A DNA stretch of 64,000 nt from Hoplostethus atlanticus (GCA_034670405.1 JAXDDX010000040.1:1-64000), one strand, 5' to 3'; shown: positions 36,838 through 59,488, counted from the stretch's first letter. The notes: generated by a model from the sequence alone, not told the origin. Numbers and translations: made by a program.

Positions 36838-37876
36838 TGTAAGTTTTCAATGAAATTTCATTTGACACAAATCAATATCCCGTTATGAAGTAATTACAGC
36901 ACATTCACCTTATTAACACTGATTTCCTGAGATGACAATATACAACTTTCAACAACATACACTCCCAAATGTTTGATATTTGCCAAAAAAGTTGGCACAC
37001 TTTACATTGTGGTTACCATAACCTAAGTAAAACTGTGTCACAAGCTGGGATACTTGATTACCCTGCATCCAAATCTGAAAACTAGAAACAGTGTTACACA
37101 CATTATCAAAGTACTTAACATGGAAAACGTGGTACGTATGAACTCTACAGATTTTGACAAAATGTATCAAATACATAAAATGATAGACAATTACATACAA
37201 ATAATCCACTATCACTCATCAACAGGCAAGTGAGATGGACAAATTTGTGTGATACAGCCAAAAGTCATCTTGGTGCAGGAGCGATTGTAATGCTTGCATT
37301 CAAGACAGCACAACTGCCTCTAAAATGGTGCAGACAGAGTTGAGTTGTCATTGGATTTCTAGTGAACTCAGCATGGGTGATTATAAGCATTTTATACATT
37401 TTGAGTGTTTGTGTGTGAACAGCAGAGGGACACCAAAGAGGTAGAAACTGTGTCCTTACAAGCAAATGCGTGTCTCTTTGGCCAGAACCAAAAATTCACC
37501 CTCGCTCAATACAATCAACACATCCTTTCCTATCGGTACACATGTCTCCGTCTTCCTGTCTGTGTCTCACTGTGTCTTAGCTTCCGCTGAAATCTAACTA
37601 ATACACCACTCATGGTCTATCTGGAATTCACTCCAACCCGCATTGCAACGTACAATACCGACCCAATCAGATATACCTGCAGGGATATGCTTGAATGACA
37701 TGTTTACGTGGCCTGTACTGCAAAAATAAATTGCAATATTGTGGTTTGACTGAATCCCAGCCTCTATGTAGAAAAGTAACATGGTGAACACAGGTGAAGA
37801 CGCACTCAACCTTGTCTCGTGGTCCTGAAGCACTTGTCGTTGCCCCAACCACAAGTTCCTGCTGATGCCACTCTGA
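36838..37876 (-). other. sike1: Probable 3' untranslated region of sike1
   Basis: Sequence between the sike1 stop codon and the AATAAA at 36837-36832 on the minus strand. No coding likeness is seen; the assignment rests on position only. Confidence 0.4.
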
Positions 37877-40131
37877 TCACTCATTGGACTCTGGTTGAGG
37901 GGTTGGTTCTTGTGCTTCTGTTGCTGGCTGGTTGGATTCCTCCCTTGCCGTCTTCACAGAGCTCTTGCTGATCGCCAGGAGGTCTCGCAGCTCCTTGTTC
38001 TCAATCTGAGCAGGACAGGGAGTACCATACAACTAAAAACATGTTCTCGGACTGTGTTGATGAGATGAAAAGAGATTGCAATAGGATACAGGCTAGGGCT
38101 AGATAGAGGCTAGATAGAGGCTAGATAGAGGCTAGATAGGCTAGAGGATACAGAATGTGCACAGTATTCACAGTATAATTTGTAGTATTAATCAACACTT
38201 AAATGTTTTTTCAATTATCAATTGAATGTTTAATTATTTTGTTAAAAAGATTAAATAAGTTTGTTTTTCATTATTATTATTAAAAATTAGATACCTACTT
38301 TTGAATTAACTGGTATACAAAAAAAATCTATAAAATGTCTATTTCTATATAAAACGAATCACCTTATCAAATTATATTCAATTTACAGATGTAGATATGT
38401 ACTTACTTCTTGTTCACCTTATCAAAGCCTCCAAGTGGAGGAACCATATTGTCGGCTCTCATTATCAGAATACATTTATAGCCGGAGGTAGCAGAAATAA
38501 CTTTCCATAAATATGTATTGACTTACATGTAGACATCGTACAGAAATATGTACTAGTCGGACAGATTGATGTTCCTGGTTCTAACGAAGCAGACCTATTC
38601 CTTCCTGTTGCGCTCACCTCTAGTTGAGCCAGCCTCTCTCGAACCGAACAGTAGTGCTGATCATCCACCTGAACTGCTCTTCGCATCACCTGGCCCATCT
38701 CACATATCCGCTCCAGTTGGCTCTGCACTTCCTAGAAGAGAGGAGAGGGTTCGATCACATCGGCAAGACAATATCAGCTAGGGAAACCTTGTGCAAAACT
38801 AAATCAGGAGTTCAAACTGCAGGAGGCGATTTTTGCGGACTTCAGAAATCCTGTAACGTGACGTCAGTAAACAGCACCAAGCACACTCACATTTACCAAC
38901 CCTGTCGGTCTGTGGTGCTTTATACCAAATAATACCAAAGGGGCGAGAGAGGAAAAATATCTAATGTTGGTGACTCCAGCTTTCTCTGGACAGAGCTGTC
39001 TCACTGCTGTTTAGGAGACCATTTGTATTTCGCTGTTTTCATTCGTCACTTCCTGAGATTGGAGAAGTGTCCACTCCTGACACCAGAATTGAATTTGGGC
39101 AAATAGAGTGAATCTACAGCATCTAAATTAGTGGGGAGTCAATGTTCTGCTCTGTGCTGCTTTAATGCACATTCACTTTACAGTTATTTCAAGGGAATCA
39201 CATCATGAGAACGACTAAAAGAACATTTCAAGACGAGAAGAGAAGCCCGCTGTACTTTGGCATGGTCCTCGTGGAGGCTGAGCACTGGTTTGGTGTCCAG
39301 TTCCTTCTTCCCCATCATAAGCTGGAGCATCTGCTTGCGGTACCGACCCATGATCAACTCAAGTGCGTACTGGTGTTCTTCAAGAGACAGCCATAGTTCT
39401 GCAGAGACAGTTATAAAGATGCCTCAGAGGGTGGGCACTAACATAAATCAACCAATACCAGACAAACAGATGGGAGTGAGTGGGTGTGTTTTTTTTACCT
39501 TTATTCTCCTGCTGTAGTTCCTTGATTTGGGTGTTCTCCTGACTCAGAAGGACGTGAGGCTTGTATTTGGTCAGCTCATGAATCTCTGAATTCTCCTCAG
39601 TGTTCTGTGGAAATATATGATTGACGAGAGAGAGAGCAATATAATGGCTTGTGGAAACCGATGACAAGGAATGGAAAGACTTGTTCCTTTTGTTCATGAT
39701 TAAATCAACCATTTTAAAAGGAATGGCATTGGACATTATTATGTTATGTTATTATTATTTTTACAGAAAACACAATTAAGCCATACAATCAATGTCAATT
39801 AAATCTTTACAATGTGCTTTTCCGTGGAAGGTAAGGTGGTCGGCCAACAACACATTCCGTTTGTTACGGTATGCTCACTATCATTACCCTCCTGCAAACT
39901 GCTATTTTCATGGAAGAAAACTATGGGATTAACAGGCAAACCAATTAAGTTCTACCAGTTGTGTGCGATTACCTTGTCTGGAAAGGCATTCCCCACCTCT
40001 CTCATGCCCTGCACTCTCTGGCTGAGAGCCCCGGACTGCTCTATCAGTCCCTCGGCAGCCGTGTCGTGCTCTTTCAGCCTCTCAAGAAGAGTCCGAGCAT
40101 CGCCCAACACCTTTTCCAAAGTGCAGGCCAT
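37877..40131 (-). CDS. sike1: Suppressor of IKBKE 1 (SIKE)
   Basis: Coiled-coil adaptor that in mammals binds the kinases IKK-epsilon and TBK1 and damps virus- and TLR3-triggered interferon signalling; it also associates with the STRIPAK complex. Five exons give 216 residues (human 207): 39973-40131, 39499-39604, 39256-39398, 38618-38731 and 37877-38005. The start [19 protein letters not shown] matches the family start MSCTIEK. Exon 2 carries [15 protein letters not shown] and exon 3 [17 protein letters not shown], both much closer to SIKE1 than to its paralog FGFR1OP2. The whole protein is predicted helical and heptad-rich, with a short acidic tail rich in Pro and Glu. The exon 3 donor is a plain GTACAG. 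The start lies about 1.3 kb from the likely csde1 first exon on the other strand, so a shared divergent promoter is possible. Confidence 0.94.
38091..38147. repeat. Short minisatellite in sike1 intron 4
   Basis: Four to five tandem copies of an 11- to 12-base unit, GGCTAGATAGA, with a degenerate first and last copy. Confidence 0.9.
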
Positions 40132-41389
40132 TGACTGGTGATGGAGAGCTCCCGGAGGTAACGTTAACAAGCTACTTCACACAACTAGCTAGGTGAAAAC
40201 ACCACCCAACGTTTAATAATGTTGCCTAGCTAGCCTTAGCTAGACTAGGCAGCCCCAAAGCCTCTAATGCAACTAATGAAAACTATGAGAGGCCTTTGGA
40301 AGTAAGTATATGTTCGTAGACAGAAGTTAAAATACATGTAAACAAGGAGTCGAGCTAATATAATGTTATGACGTCTACAAACTGCGATAAGTTTGAAGTT
40401 TCCGTGAGGCACAATTTTGACATCACTTCCGCATTTCTGCAAAAAGGGGGGCATTCAAGAAGGAAACATTGTGTGGCTGTATATGTCGACTGCTTATCTA
40501 AAGACACCCAGTTTGTGGGAAAATCAATTATTTTAATCGTGGGATTTCTAAGTTAAAAAATGTTGAGGTTCCAAGTTTTTTTTCTTCCGTTAGTCTTTAT
40601 CCGTTTAATACCGGTGTAGCAACTAATGTATAACAAGCTATAGGCCTGCCAGTTTGATCAGTCATCTAAGATCTAATAAATGAGCATTACAGTATATTTA
40701 ATTACTTTAAATATTATTCCTATATTGTGAAAAGTTAAGATTATTATTATTTATGTTATTTCAAGAGTGGGGTGAAAGTAATGCCTGTTTTATATGATGT
40801 AAGTCTGTAGTTTCCCATCCATGGCATAAAATGTAGAATTTTCTCGTTGATGTCTTCACAACTTCACCCTATCACTAATATAAAATGAATGGACGGTGGA
40901 AATGGGCGTAATTTGTGAGAAAATGACATGTCCCCCTACAAGGTTTATAGAGTGATGAGCGGTACACTGATACTTATTATCCATACTGATGACTTTTACG
41001 TTTAACCATCAACATTTCGTTCTTGAACCTCCCGACTTGCAACGTGTTGCCCCAGAAACTACATTGTGAGAAGAGATAAGTCGCCATCGGAAAATGAATG
41101 GAGGCGCTGCTGTAGCAGACCGCCTATGTGGGCGAGCAACTGCGCGCGTGTGCAAATGTAATTTGGCATTTACTAAAGCTATATTCCGTTTAAGAAGTTA
41201 GTTATTTAAAATAAATAAATAAATAAATAAATGACCAGTGTGACATCCAAATGTCAATGTTTGAACTAATTCATTTTTGTAATCCTCCACCCAACTCACC
41301 CATAAGTCATTGCGGGAGCACAGACAATTAATGCGATCTACTGCGTTACGACTGATAGCAGGTCCTTGGCAACTCTTTCTTTTACGGCT
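40132..41389. other. Divergent promoter region of sike1 and csde1
   Basis: About 1.3 kb between the sike1 ATG (minus) and the likely first csde1 exon (plus). The middle is AT-rich, including an AAAT array at 41207-41231. The right end becomes GC-richer near 41090-41160 and 41390-41480. No coding exon is seen. Confidence 0.45.
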
Positions 41390-41503
41390 CTTTGGTCGTC
41401 CATCTGTACGCTGTGAAATATCGCGGTAGTCTCCTCCCTCATCACTACGTAATGTGCCGTGCTGCTTCTAGCGGCGCTGGTGACAGTGCTGAAAGCTGTT
41501 GGG
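41390..41503 (+). other. csde1: Candidate first untranslated exon of csde1
   Basis: A GC-richer stretch ends at a strong donor (GTTGGG then GTGAGT, 41503/41504) ahead of the rest of csde1 on the same strand. The left limit is a guess because no transcript data exist. Later in-frame sequence starts only at 46226 or beyond, so this exon would be non-coding. Confidence 0.3.
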
Positions 41504-44337
41504 GTGAGTTTTAATTATTTTCATAATTTCAACTAACTCTATAAACACTTGTTTGTGCAATATGACGAAACAGCCCTCTATCTTGTCCGGGGGATCTTTG
41601 GAATAAAATCTGCTACTGAGCTCTAAGTAGACGTCAATATGCGAGGCTAGGGCCTGGGTGGGGGCAGCGGTGTTTTTCCTCACCATAAATCACCAACACA
41701 CACGGACCAACCAGTATGCTAGCGAACAGTAGCTTCTAGACAGTTAGCATGGTGAACGGCCTAGCTACATTGTTAGCGGCGGAAAGAGACGAACAGTCTT
41801 TTAGCAGCCTTTTAGCAGATAGCCTTCTAGGCTATCGTTACAAATAGCTAAACTGCATTTGCGTGAAATGACTATTGAAAACTTGAGTGACACATGAGCT
41901 ACCCAAAACTGATAAGCTCGAGTTCCTCAACGTCTGTCGCAGTTTCTTTGTTGTCCCGTCCTCGTGCCGTTAGCCCCAATAACGTCCCGTTCTCTTTTGT
42001 ATGGAGAGAACGTCACGCTAAGCTCCATTTAAAAATCGGACAACTTAGTGACATTGATTATTGGCAAACGTACACACCTCGTAGAACATGACTTAAGACA
42101 TTTGACGAATCGGTAAATTATTTTCTTGAATTCGGCATGAATCTAATACATCAACCAGCACTCAGTTGAATACAACTTTTAGAATGCATTCGCACTTTAT
42201 CCCTACAATCAATTTCCGATAAGTCACTGTGGAGGGCGATAAGTTAGCTAGCAGTGTGAACCAGATCTACAAGTTGACATTTTATTGAAATAAAGTGCTG
42301 TTTGGTGAATCATTTGTATGCCGCATTTGCCTGAAGACACCAACGATTCGTCAGTAGTCATGATTAATGTTCTAACGTTACTAGGTATATAGTTTTACCT
42401 ATAAGTAAGGTGACTCTAAATTGTAGGCTTTTTTTAATGGAGTTTGGCGTGACCTTCTCCAAACGCGAGAACGACACGTATCGGAGCTACCATGCCATGA
42501 GCTCCCCGACCAGAGCCTACAAGCCACATACCCCTGGAGTTGTTATCGTCTCGCGGTTTGAATATCTCAAAACGGGCTCGACAACTAACGTTAACCCACG
42601 GTGTTCGCATACTGTCAACGCGAATTAAGTCCGTAAAGTAACATTAGCCGTGTTAACGCCCGAAAACCTTGACAGTCACGGAATTAGCGGACAGACGTTA
42701 GCTACACCACTAACGTTAATCTGCTCGTTTGTATTCGTCCACTCAAGGGCGTTAACACCACGAGACACGATTATGATTAACTGTATTATGTACGTTATCG
42801 TCACCAACAAACTGTCACCGCCAAAAGTTTATATTTATGAGTTTTACATGCTGTCGTCCCGAAATGTGCTGGCTAGCTTGTATGTGACGTTTTCCTTAGC
42901 GTTGTTGATGCTGTGCTGGGCATGCCGCAGCGTGCTGGATCAGGCCATGTTAGCACAGAGGCTGGTGGCTTGCTAGGAAATCACATGGCTACTTCTGTCA
43001 GGGCGGTTGTTGTTAAGGGCCAGGCCAGGCTTGCGGGGCTCGGCGCCATGGCATGGGCTTTCTAACTCATTTGATCGTTACTGTGAGTGTCTGAAGTATT
43101 GCCAGCTATCGCAGTTTAATCATTACCGAGCTAAGCTGTAGTTTAATAACCATTAGAAAGTGCTGAAGCGGCCAATCGGCGTCGGTGGTTCAGTGGGTGG
43201 TCAGTGTCTTATTTTCTGCGACGCCAGCAGCTGAAAAATGGGAACTCATGTCCTCTAGTTTTTTCATGGACGAGTTGTCTTGTTCCGCGCTTATAACCTT
43301 TAACCTACTTAACCAATCCAACTTGTGATGACTTGACTTTGTTTCCCGCTACCACTAGGTGAACTCTGTCATCTTGCTTAAGGGAATGCAATAAGCTTCA
43401 CAAGGCACTTAAATGGTATTCATCCAAGAATTACAAAAACCATAGGTGAATATTGGTTAATCTGAGTTGGACCTTTTTAAGGTGGGCAATCATTTACTTG
43501 ATCAGAGTGCCTTGCATACCTCAGTCGTTTTTTGTTTTCAGTTTGTTTGTTTTTTCCTCCACAAATGGCCAACCTAAATACCAAGACAAAAAGACCCACC
43601 TCTACTGCTAGGAATTCCATTTTTAAATTTATATTTGAACCTGCCGAGAAGCACGTGGGATGGCAGTGATTGCAACACAGTCACAGCAGCATAGATATCA
43701 TGTGTCCCTGGTCAGCTCACCCAGCTTGTTTTCAAGGCGCTGTATTGAGGTCAGCAACTCATCTTCTCTAACTCACTGCTGTAGATTGGTTCCTGCATTT
43801 CTTAATAAAATATATCGTATACCGTTTTCTTTCCACCTTGGTTGCTAGCTGGATCTTACCTACTCACTGTGAAAGGTGCGTGCAGTTAGTGTGTAGCTGT
43901 AAGCTTAAGTTGTATGATGAAACGGAGGTCCGCGCTCTGAAATGTGCCATAAATATCAGCATGGCCCAAGCTGGAGGTATGCACAAGGACTTGTTGATCC
44001 ACAGCTCTTGCCCGCTGTATCTAGTCAGCTGCCTGGCATTGTGGGCTGTGTCCAGAGGCATCTGAGGAAAACCTATTTTTATACTTGAGTCTGGGGGCAA
44101 AGAATCTGGTGTTCACAAAAAACACCAAGGGCTACAGGGCTGTTAGTGTTTTCATATGACCGCAAATATTGACTTACTGAATCTCTCGATGATCTCGAGT
44201 TGGGTTACAATCTTGCATCCCTTGGCCCAAAGCTTTAGTCTATATAATTGTTCTGAATCATTGTTTGGCGTGCTTGAAGCCCTTCATTTTGTTCAGATAC
44301 ACCTAACAACTAACCATTTCTACCTTTTTCTCAACAG

Positions 44338-45016
44338 TATGAAGTGAAACGGAATCAAATTTTTGTACCATCCGCAACTGCTTCAAGTTCAGATCATAAC
44401 GAAACTAAAGAGAAACATCCCAAAACAAACAAGTTGCAACTCTCAAGACGCATGAAAAAAAAAGGATCACTTCAAGGATTTCAAACACAAGAAGCAACCA
44501 AACGCTGAAACGACCAAAGACGAAGACAAAACAGCTGCCCAATTGTAACACGCTGAAGAGAAGCAATCCTATGCCTACGCAAATACTGAGAAGACTATAA
44601 TAATTGATCTGAAACCAGAAGTTTGTGCCTACTCAACAGCTTTGACAAAGCACACGTCCCAACGCTGCTCCTAGCCCTCCTCATCCTCATCGCACCACCG
44701 ACTCACCCCGGGGTGCGGAGTGGGCTGCTATCTGCTATTTTTCCCTCCCCTATAGTCTCCCATCTATCTCTCCTTCCTTTCTCCTCCCACTGTTTTCATT
44801 GTACTTTTTTTTCTAAGCAGTGTTATTGCACCTGCGTTTGCCTTTTTTTGCGCTAGATTTCTCTCCCTTTTTTTGCTTTATGCAACAAACTAGAACTTGT
44901 GCCAGAAACCTGTAACGAATAAGTGTGTGTGTGTGTGTGTGCGCATGAAGAGATCTGCAACAACTTTGTAGTCATCAAGATCCCGACCTCTGCAACTGTC
45001 AAGACACCAATTAAAG
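44338..45016 (+). other. csde1: Probable long 5' untranslated exon of csde1
   Basis: Bounded by a good acceptor (pyrimidine tract and TCAACAG at 44331-44337) and a good donor (TTAAAG then GTGGGT at 45016/45017). It has stops in all frames, so it is non-coding. It holds long pyrimidine runs around 44750-44880. The mammalian UNR/CSDE1 5' leader is known to contain an IRES controlled by polypyrimidine-tract-binding protein; likeness of this exon to it is my inference. Confidence 0.45.
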
Positions 45017-46225
45017 GTGGGTCTCAAATCACTGGGTCACTTTTATAAAATTAGACATAATGGATTACTGTGTCAACTGTACTGCCCTGGCATTTTGAGT
45101 AGGCTAGTCATCTTTTCTGGTTCGTCTTGATGTTTTTTGAATGATTTCAAGGTCTTCAGAAGGCCTCCAATATGCTGAATTGTCCTTTATTCCAATAAGG
45201 GATTTTATCATTTCTACAAAGGAATCATCAAATTGGCCCTGCATTGACGAGAACATTACTAGGAAAAAGGGCAGGTTGGGTGGACTTCAGATTTGAAATG
45301 GTGAAATTGACTTGGTGTTTGTGTAAATTAACCTAATACTCAGATGTGCAAACACAGATTGGGGAATGCTTTCAAATCTGCTCCAGTTTTCCAGCTGTGT
45401 TGACATGGGGCAGCAATGTGGAGGTTGTTTTTTAATCACTGTGAACACAAATAACTCAATGTCCAACTGTCCTGTTCAACTTGACTAAACATTATGTGAC
45501 TCTCACATAATGCGTGCACTACCATTTTTAACATGGCTTTTGCTCAAACTGTATTTGGCTTTGTGGCCTCCTGAATCAGGGTTTGGGGTCCTCAAATTTC
45601 GACTGGCAGCAACTGAACATGTTTATTTGTAGCAGCTGATTTCACTGATTAACACCTTCAACTGGAGAGAGGGAAACTAATCAGTGAACAACCTGCATAC
45701 TCTTGGCCCTCAGTAGCACATGTTTCCCTGATCTAGAACGATTGTTATGACTGATACCGACTTCAGAAGATCGTATTCTGACAGTAATACCAGAGAATTA
45801 CACTTTTCCAATCTGCCAACTAGGAATCTTTCCAACTTTGCATTCCTCAAACTGAATTGCCACCATCTCTAAACAAACTTGTTAAATTTTGATGATGGGA
45901 CTATTTGGCAGCCTGCCCACACCCACCCCGCACCATTTTCCTACCCTGTCCTTAAGTCGTGTTCTCCCTGTTGTTGCCCTTCCCCCCCCCCCCCCCTACC
46001 TGAAAAAGCCCACAGCTCTTTCCCTGTGATTGTGACACTTGGCACACTGGCTGACCTATCTGCCTTACCCATTATTTTTGTCCCTCTCTTAACCCTTGCA
46101 GACATCCAGCGGTGTATCATTGGGTGGTTGCGTAAAAATATTACTTAACAGTCAAACAAAAAAAAATTCACACAAGTAATCAAGTTCAACAAGGGCTCAA
46201 GTTTGGGCCAAGTTTATGGGAAAAT

Positions 46226-46351
46226 ATGGGCAGCCCCTGGAAAGGCTTTGTCGAGTTTACCTTGCCTGCGTCGCCACCCACCGCGTTCGTTAGCGCTGAC
46301 CTGAGCAGCACCTCCCCCGTCGGACTCAGCCTGTCACCGTACGGCCGATCC
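46226..46351 (+). CDS. csde1: csde1 alternative N-terminal coding exon A
   Basis: The open frame from ATG at 46226 encodes 42 residues beginning MGSPWKGFVEFTLPASPP and ending SPYGRS. It then stops exactly at a consensus donor (GATCC then GTAAGT) in phase 0, so it can join in frame to the ATG-starting exon at 48649. A good acceptor ends at 46101, so the exon probably runs 46102-46351 with 124 bases of leader. The peptide is rich in Ser and Pro, and I believe a similar N-terminus occurs in a vertebrate CSDE1 isoform. It also ends in Arg-Ser, as does exon B. Confidence 0.7.
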
Positions 46352-47733
46352 GTAAGTTCCACCTTCCCACCTCTTTCCTACGTGCCCCCTCCCTCCCCAC
46401 ACACCCCCATTGAACACCCATCTACCCACCTTGCCCTGCATCCCTCTATGACTGGCCTAACCTCTTCCATTCCTTTCGGGCTCCCGAGACTAGCCTCTGC
46501 TCAGGTGCAGTATTGCAGGCTGAAGGGTGTTGTTACAAGGGTCTGGAAATTTGTCTTGAAAAATCCTGGAAGTGCTGCTTTTTATTTTTTTGTGCCTGCG
46601 TCAAACTCACGGACCTACTAAAGTAGCAACACGGAAGGAAGATCAGGCTACATATAATGTGACTGTTGGTACTGATTCACTTGAATCAACGTAATGCAAA
46701 AATATGCTACATACCGATTGGCTTGCTGAAAATACTGAATAACATGAAGGTGTTCAGTATTTCACATATATTTCATAATCCCATCTGTATTGCGCAATAC
46801 CCGTTGGATAATTTCTTATTCTAGAAACTGAAAAGCTTTTGACATTTAATGTCTACTAATTGGGAGTAATCTCTTCATGGACCACCAGAACTGAATGCTT
46901 AGGTATGGTGACCTTTTGTACTCTTTGAAGTCCTGTCCCAGAGTACATGAAAGGGTGATGTAGCGTGCTAGTACAGGACCTAACGGAGCAGGCTGCTCTG
47001 GGACCCCCTCATAACCCATAACCCATCACCAACTCGCTGTCCACTATAGATGCACCGCTATTTGACCTATCATCTGCATTTTCTGATTATCTCCACTCTT
47101 TGTAGTTTTGCCTTATTTGACCTTGGCCAATAATACTAGCAACATCACACTTTTACCATTTCACCTTACCTGCTGCACGAAGAACTTGGTTGATCACCCT
47201 TCTCAGCTAATCAGTCTGCTTACTCTGTAGAGCCATTCCTGTCTGAATGCAATAGCTTTTTTTGAATCAAACCGCTTAACGTTAGTTCTGTTGATCGACA
47301 TTGCAGATGTGAGCCTGTCACAGTTCTACAAATGGACACCACATGGCTTGTTAGTAGCCAGTATTTGCAGCGGGTTTTAGGCTATCTGGTGGTTGTGGTA
47401 GGTGAGTTGGTAATATACGTATAGCGGCAGAGAAGACTTTGTACACTTGACACAAGGACCACATCAAGTATGTTGTTGTGTCTATTTGTGGTAGGCCTCC
47501 ACGACACGATGTATTGGGAACAGTGGGTGCTTTATGGAAAATCCCCATACAATCAGTGGTGTCGAGTACGAGATCTTTACCTTCACGTTGGATCACAACT
47601 GGTTGCTGAAACGATATTTGGTTAAAAAGTAATTCCCTACTAACAGTTTTTTGTTAGTTCTATAAAGATCCTCATTTTGCAAGACGTTGCCCCCTGCCAA
47701 CAGCTTATCAAAGTGCTACCCCCAGTGTCAGAA

Positions 47734-47892
47734 ATGGAGAGAGGCTGCTCTGAACCTCCGGCGTCTCGCAACACCGACCCTGCCCCGTCTACCTCTACTG
47801 GTCCCATGTCTATTCCCCGCTCCGCCTCTCTCTCCTGCCACCCCCACCCAGGAAGTAAAAAACACAAGCGGGCTCCCTTGTATCAGAGATCA
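47734..47892 (+). CDS. csde1: csde1 alternative N-terminal coding exon B
   Basis: This encodes 53 residues from ATG at 47734, ending GSKKHKRAPLYQRS at a strong donor (AGATCA then GTAAGT) in phase 0. The end closely matches the N-terminal extension of a longer human CSDE1 isoform (GTKKQKRTPTYQRS before MSFDP). An acceptor (CTGCCAACAG, ending 47703) lies shortly upstream. An in-frame ATG at 47677 falls before that acceptor and is probably intronic. Basic residues KKHKR near the end could add RNA or nuclear affinity, which is inference. Confidence 0.8.
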
Positions 47893-48648
47893 GTAAGTGG
47901 TCGTGTTTAGTTGTGCCCACGCTGACCGACTTAACAGCCCCGTGTGCTGCTACGATGTCGTTTGACGTATGCTAACAGCATGGGTTTGCACTTTTGTGTG
48001 TTAACTCTAACTGAGGCCTATTGAATAGATCTTGATAAGGAAGGGGTTTTTTTCGGCATCCCATTATATTGACTAACAGGTTGGCTAGTAGGAAAAAGGT
48101 AGTTTTTTTGTTTTTGTTTTGTTTTTTGGACAATTTAATCTGGTTGGAATTGCATGAAGAGTGTGCCTAGGTTTTTGGGTGTTTTTGGACTAAACTGATG
48201 CTGAGTGTAATGTAGCCTAGTGCATGATACTTGTAAGCCAACTAGAAATGACCATACAGTGTGGTCTTTCATTGGCAGTGAATGGTCTGAATCATCGTGA
48301 AATACCATCTAGGCGTTGTCTGTGTGCTCACCCCTATTCACGAGTGGTAATGGTCAGATAGGCCTGGAAGGCTCCAATGGAGCTTTATGAAGGATATATT
48401 GGTTTGTTGTTGTTTTTGTTTGTTTTTTACTCCCTTCCTTCCCTGGATGTGTGCTGTACCCGCATGTTTTGAAGTGTTTTTTGTTTTTGTTTTTTAAAGG
48501 TTGACATCAGAGGCTGTATTAATCTGTGGCCTTCATCCTTTTTTGTCTGCTCTGTCGACATGTTAAGGCTGCATTTTTCTTTTTGTTTATAAAAACTTTT
48601 TTTTTTTTTGTGTGTGTAAATAACTCTTTTCCCTCTCCTCTTCCCCAG

Positions 48649-58283
<9,635 letters not shown>

Positions 58284-58601
58284 GCAATATAGACCCCACC
58301 CAATTTGGTATCGGTGGGCTCTGATTAAAGAATGCTATCCCAAAATAGGCAACAGCAGGGGAAAAGGGATTTTTGATTTGACACACATGCTTCTACACAC
58401 AGTCTCATACATATAAAACATGCACACACATACAGTAATGGGTGTAACATTCGTCCCCGTCTACACCTGCAAGGGAACGTTCTCATTCCACAGTTCCCTG
58501 CCTCCGATGTGTGATGTACTTGATACGGAGTTCCACACTGCAGTACACATGAGATCTGTGTGTGTGTCTTGAGTGTCTGAGTGTGTGTGTCTTGAGTGTC
58601 T

Positions 58602-58635
<34 letters not shown>

Positions 58636-59303
58636 CGTATCCTAGAAATGGTTGTTATGGAGGTATTTGTTTTCAAAGGCCTTGTCCCTCTAAATCAGAG
58701 TGACAGTTGTGTGGCTGTCTCTGTCCCTACCTTTTTTGAATCTGTGTTGTCTGGAATTCTGCACCTGCAATCTGTCCTTTAGTTTGCGTGGGTGTCTGAG
58801 TGTGATTGTTGGCATGTATTTTTGAGCATCTGCTCTGTTTTTCCCGTATAGTCTTGCTCCTTTATTCATGGAAACTAAAAATTTCAAGTTTCATTGTCAA
58901 GTTTCCACTACTGTATGCTTTCCTACAAAACACATAAAGCAAAGCGAAGTTCCCTCCATAAGGAGGATCATATTTCTCATATGTGCGAGCTTAAACTGAG
59001 GATACTTCTCTGCTCGGTTTTTTTGAGCAGTTTTAAAATGCTTTATTCAAGAGCTGAAGTGAAAGCATGGTGTGTGTGAGTGTGATATATGTGAATGTCC
59101 AAGTAGTTAATCAAAGGGGATTTACTTTTACCAATCTGGAGCCTTTAGATACCTTTTTGGTATTCACATGCTCCACTTAAGCAATTTTCCCAGGTGCAGA
59201 ATTCCTTGTGGCATCTTATATCCAGCAGTTCTTTTATACTATGTTTCTTTTTCTTGCACATATTTTTGCTTTTTTTCCATTGAAACTCAATCTGCTAATA
59301 ATG
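58284..59303 (+). other. csde1: 3' untranslated region of csde1
   Basis: Sequence from the stop codon to the AATAAA at 59304. It contains TG arrays and no coding signal. Long 3' untranslated regions are usual for this gene; the end point is inferred from the hexamer. Confidence 0.6.
58555..58633. repeat. (TG)n microsatellite in csde1 3' UTR
   Basis: Two TCTTGAGTGTCTGAG units between TG runs, then about 16 TG at 58602-58633. In the transcript this is a UG-rich stretch. Confidence 0.92.
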
Positions 59304-59309
59304 AATAAA
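59304..59309 (+). terminator. csde1 poly(A) signal AATAAA
   Basis: Canonical hexamer about 1 kb after the csde1 stop codon and before the long T tract. Confidence 0.55.
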
Positions 59310-59488
59310 GTAAGAATAAGGTGCCTAAAAACTACAAGCAAAACAAAAAAAATTAGATGTATCCTCTGTCCCCAGCCAACCGCCAAAATATCCAGAACAA
59401 TCTTAGGGTGGCTTTTTTTCTAGTAGAAATAATACTGGTATGCATCCCAAATACCTGTGGGTTGAAATATACTGTATGTAATGTGTGC

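Noticed and set aside
38091-38147. Tandem repeats that look like a small CRISPR-type array
   Set aside because: The units are head to tail with no spacers, inside a vertebrate intron: a minisatellite.
37877-40131. Could be fgfr1op2 rather than sike1
   Set aside because: Exon 2 and 3 peptides ([25 protein letters not shown]) agree with SIKE1, and the csde1 neighbour supports it.
42410-42976. Open frames of 72 and 108 residues on the plus strand
   Set aside because: No family likeness or splice context; they lie in the probable first intron of csde1.
47677-47733. Upstream in-frame ATG for csde1 exon B
   Set aside because: An acceptor at 47702-47703 lies between it and the exon, so this ATG is probably intronic.
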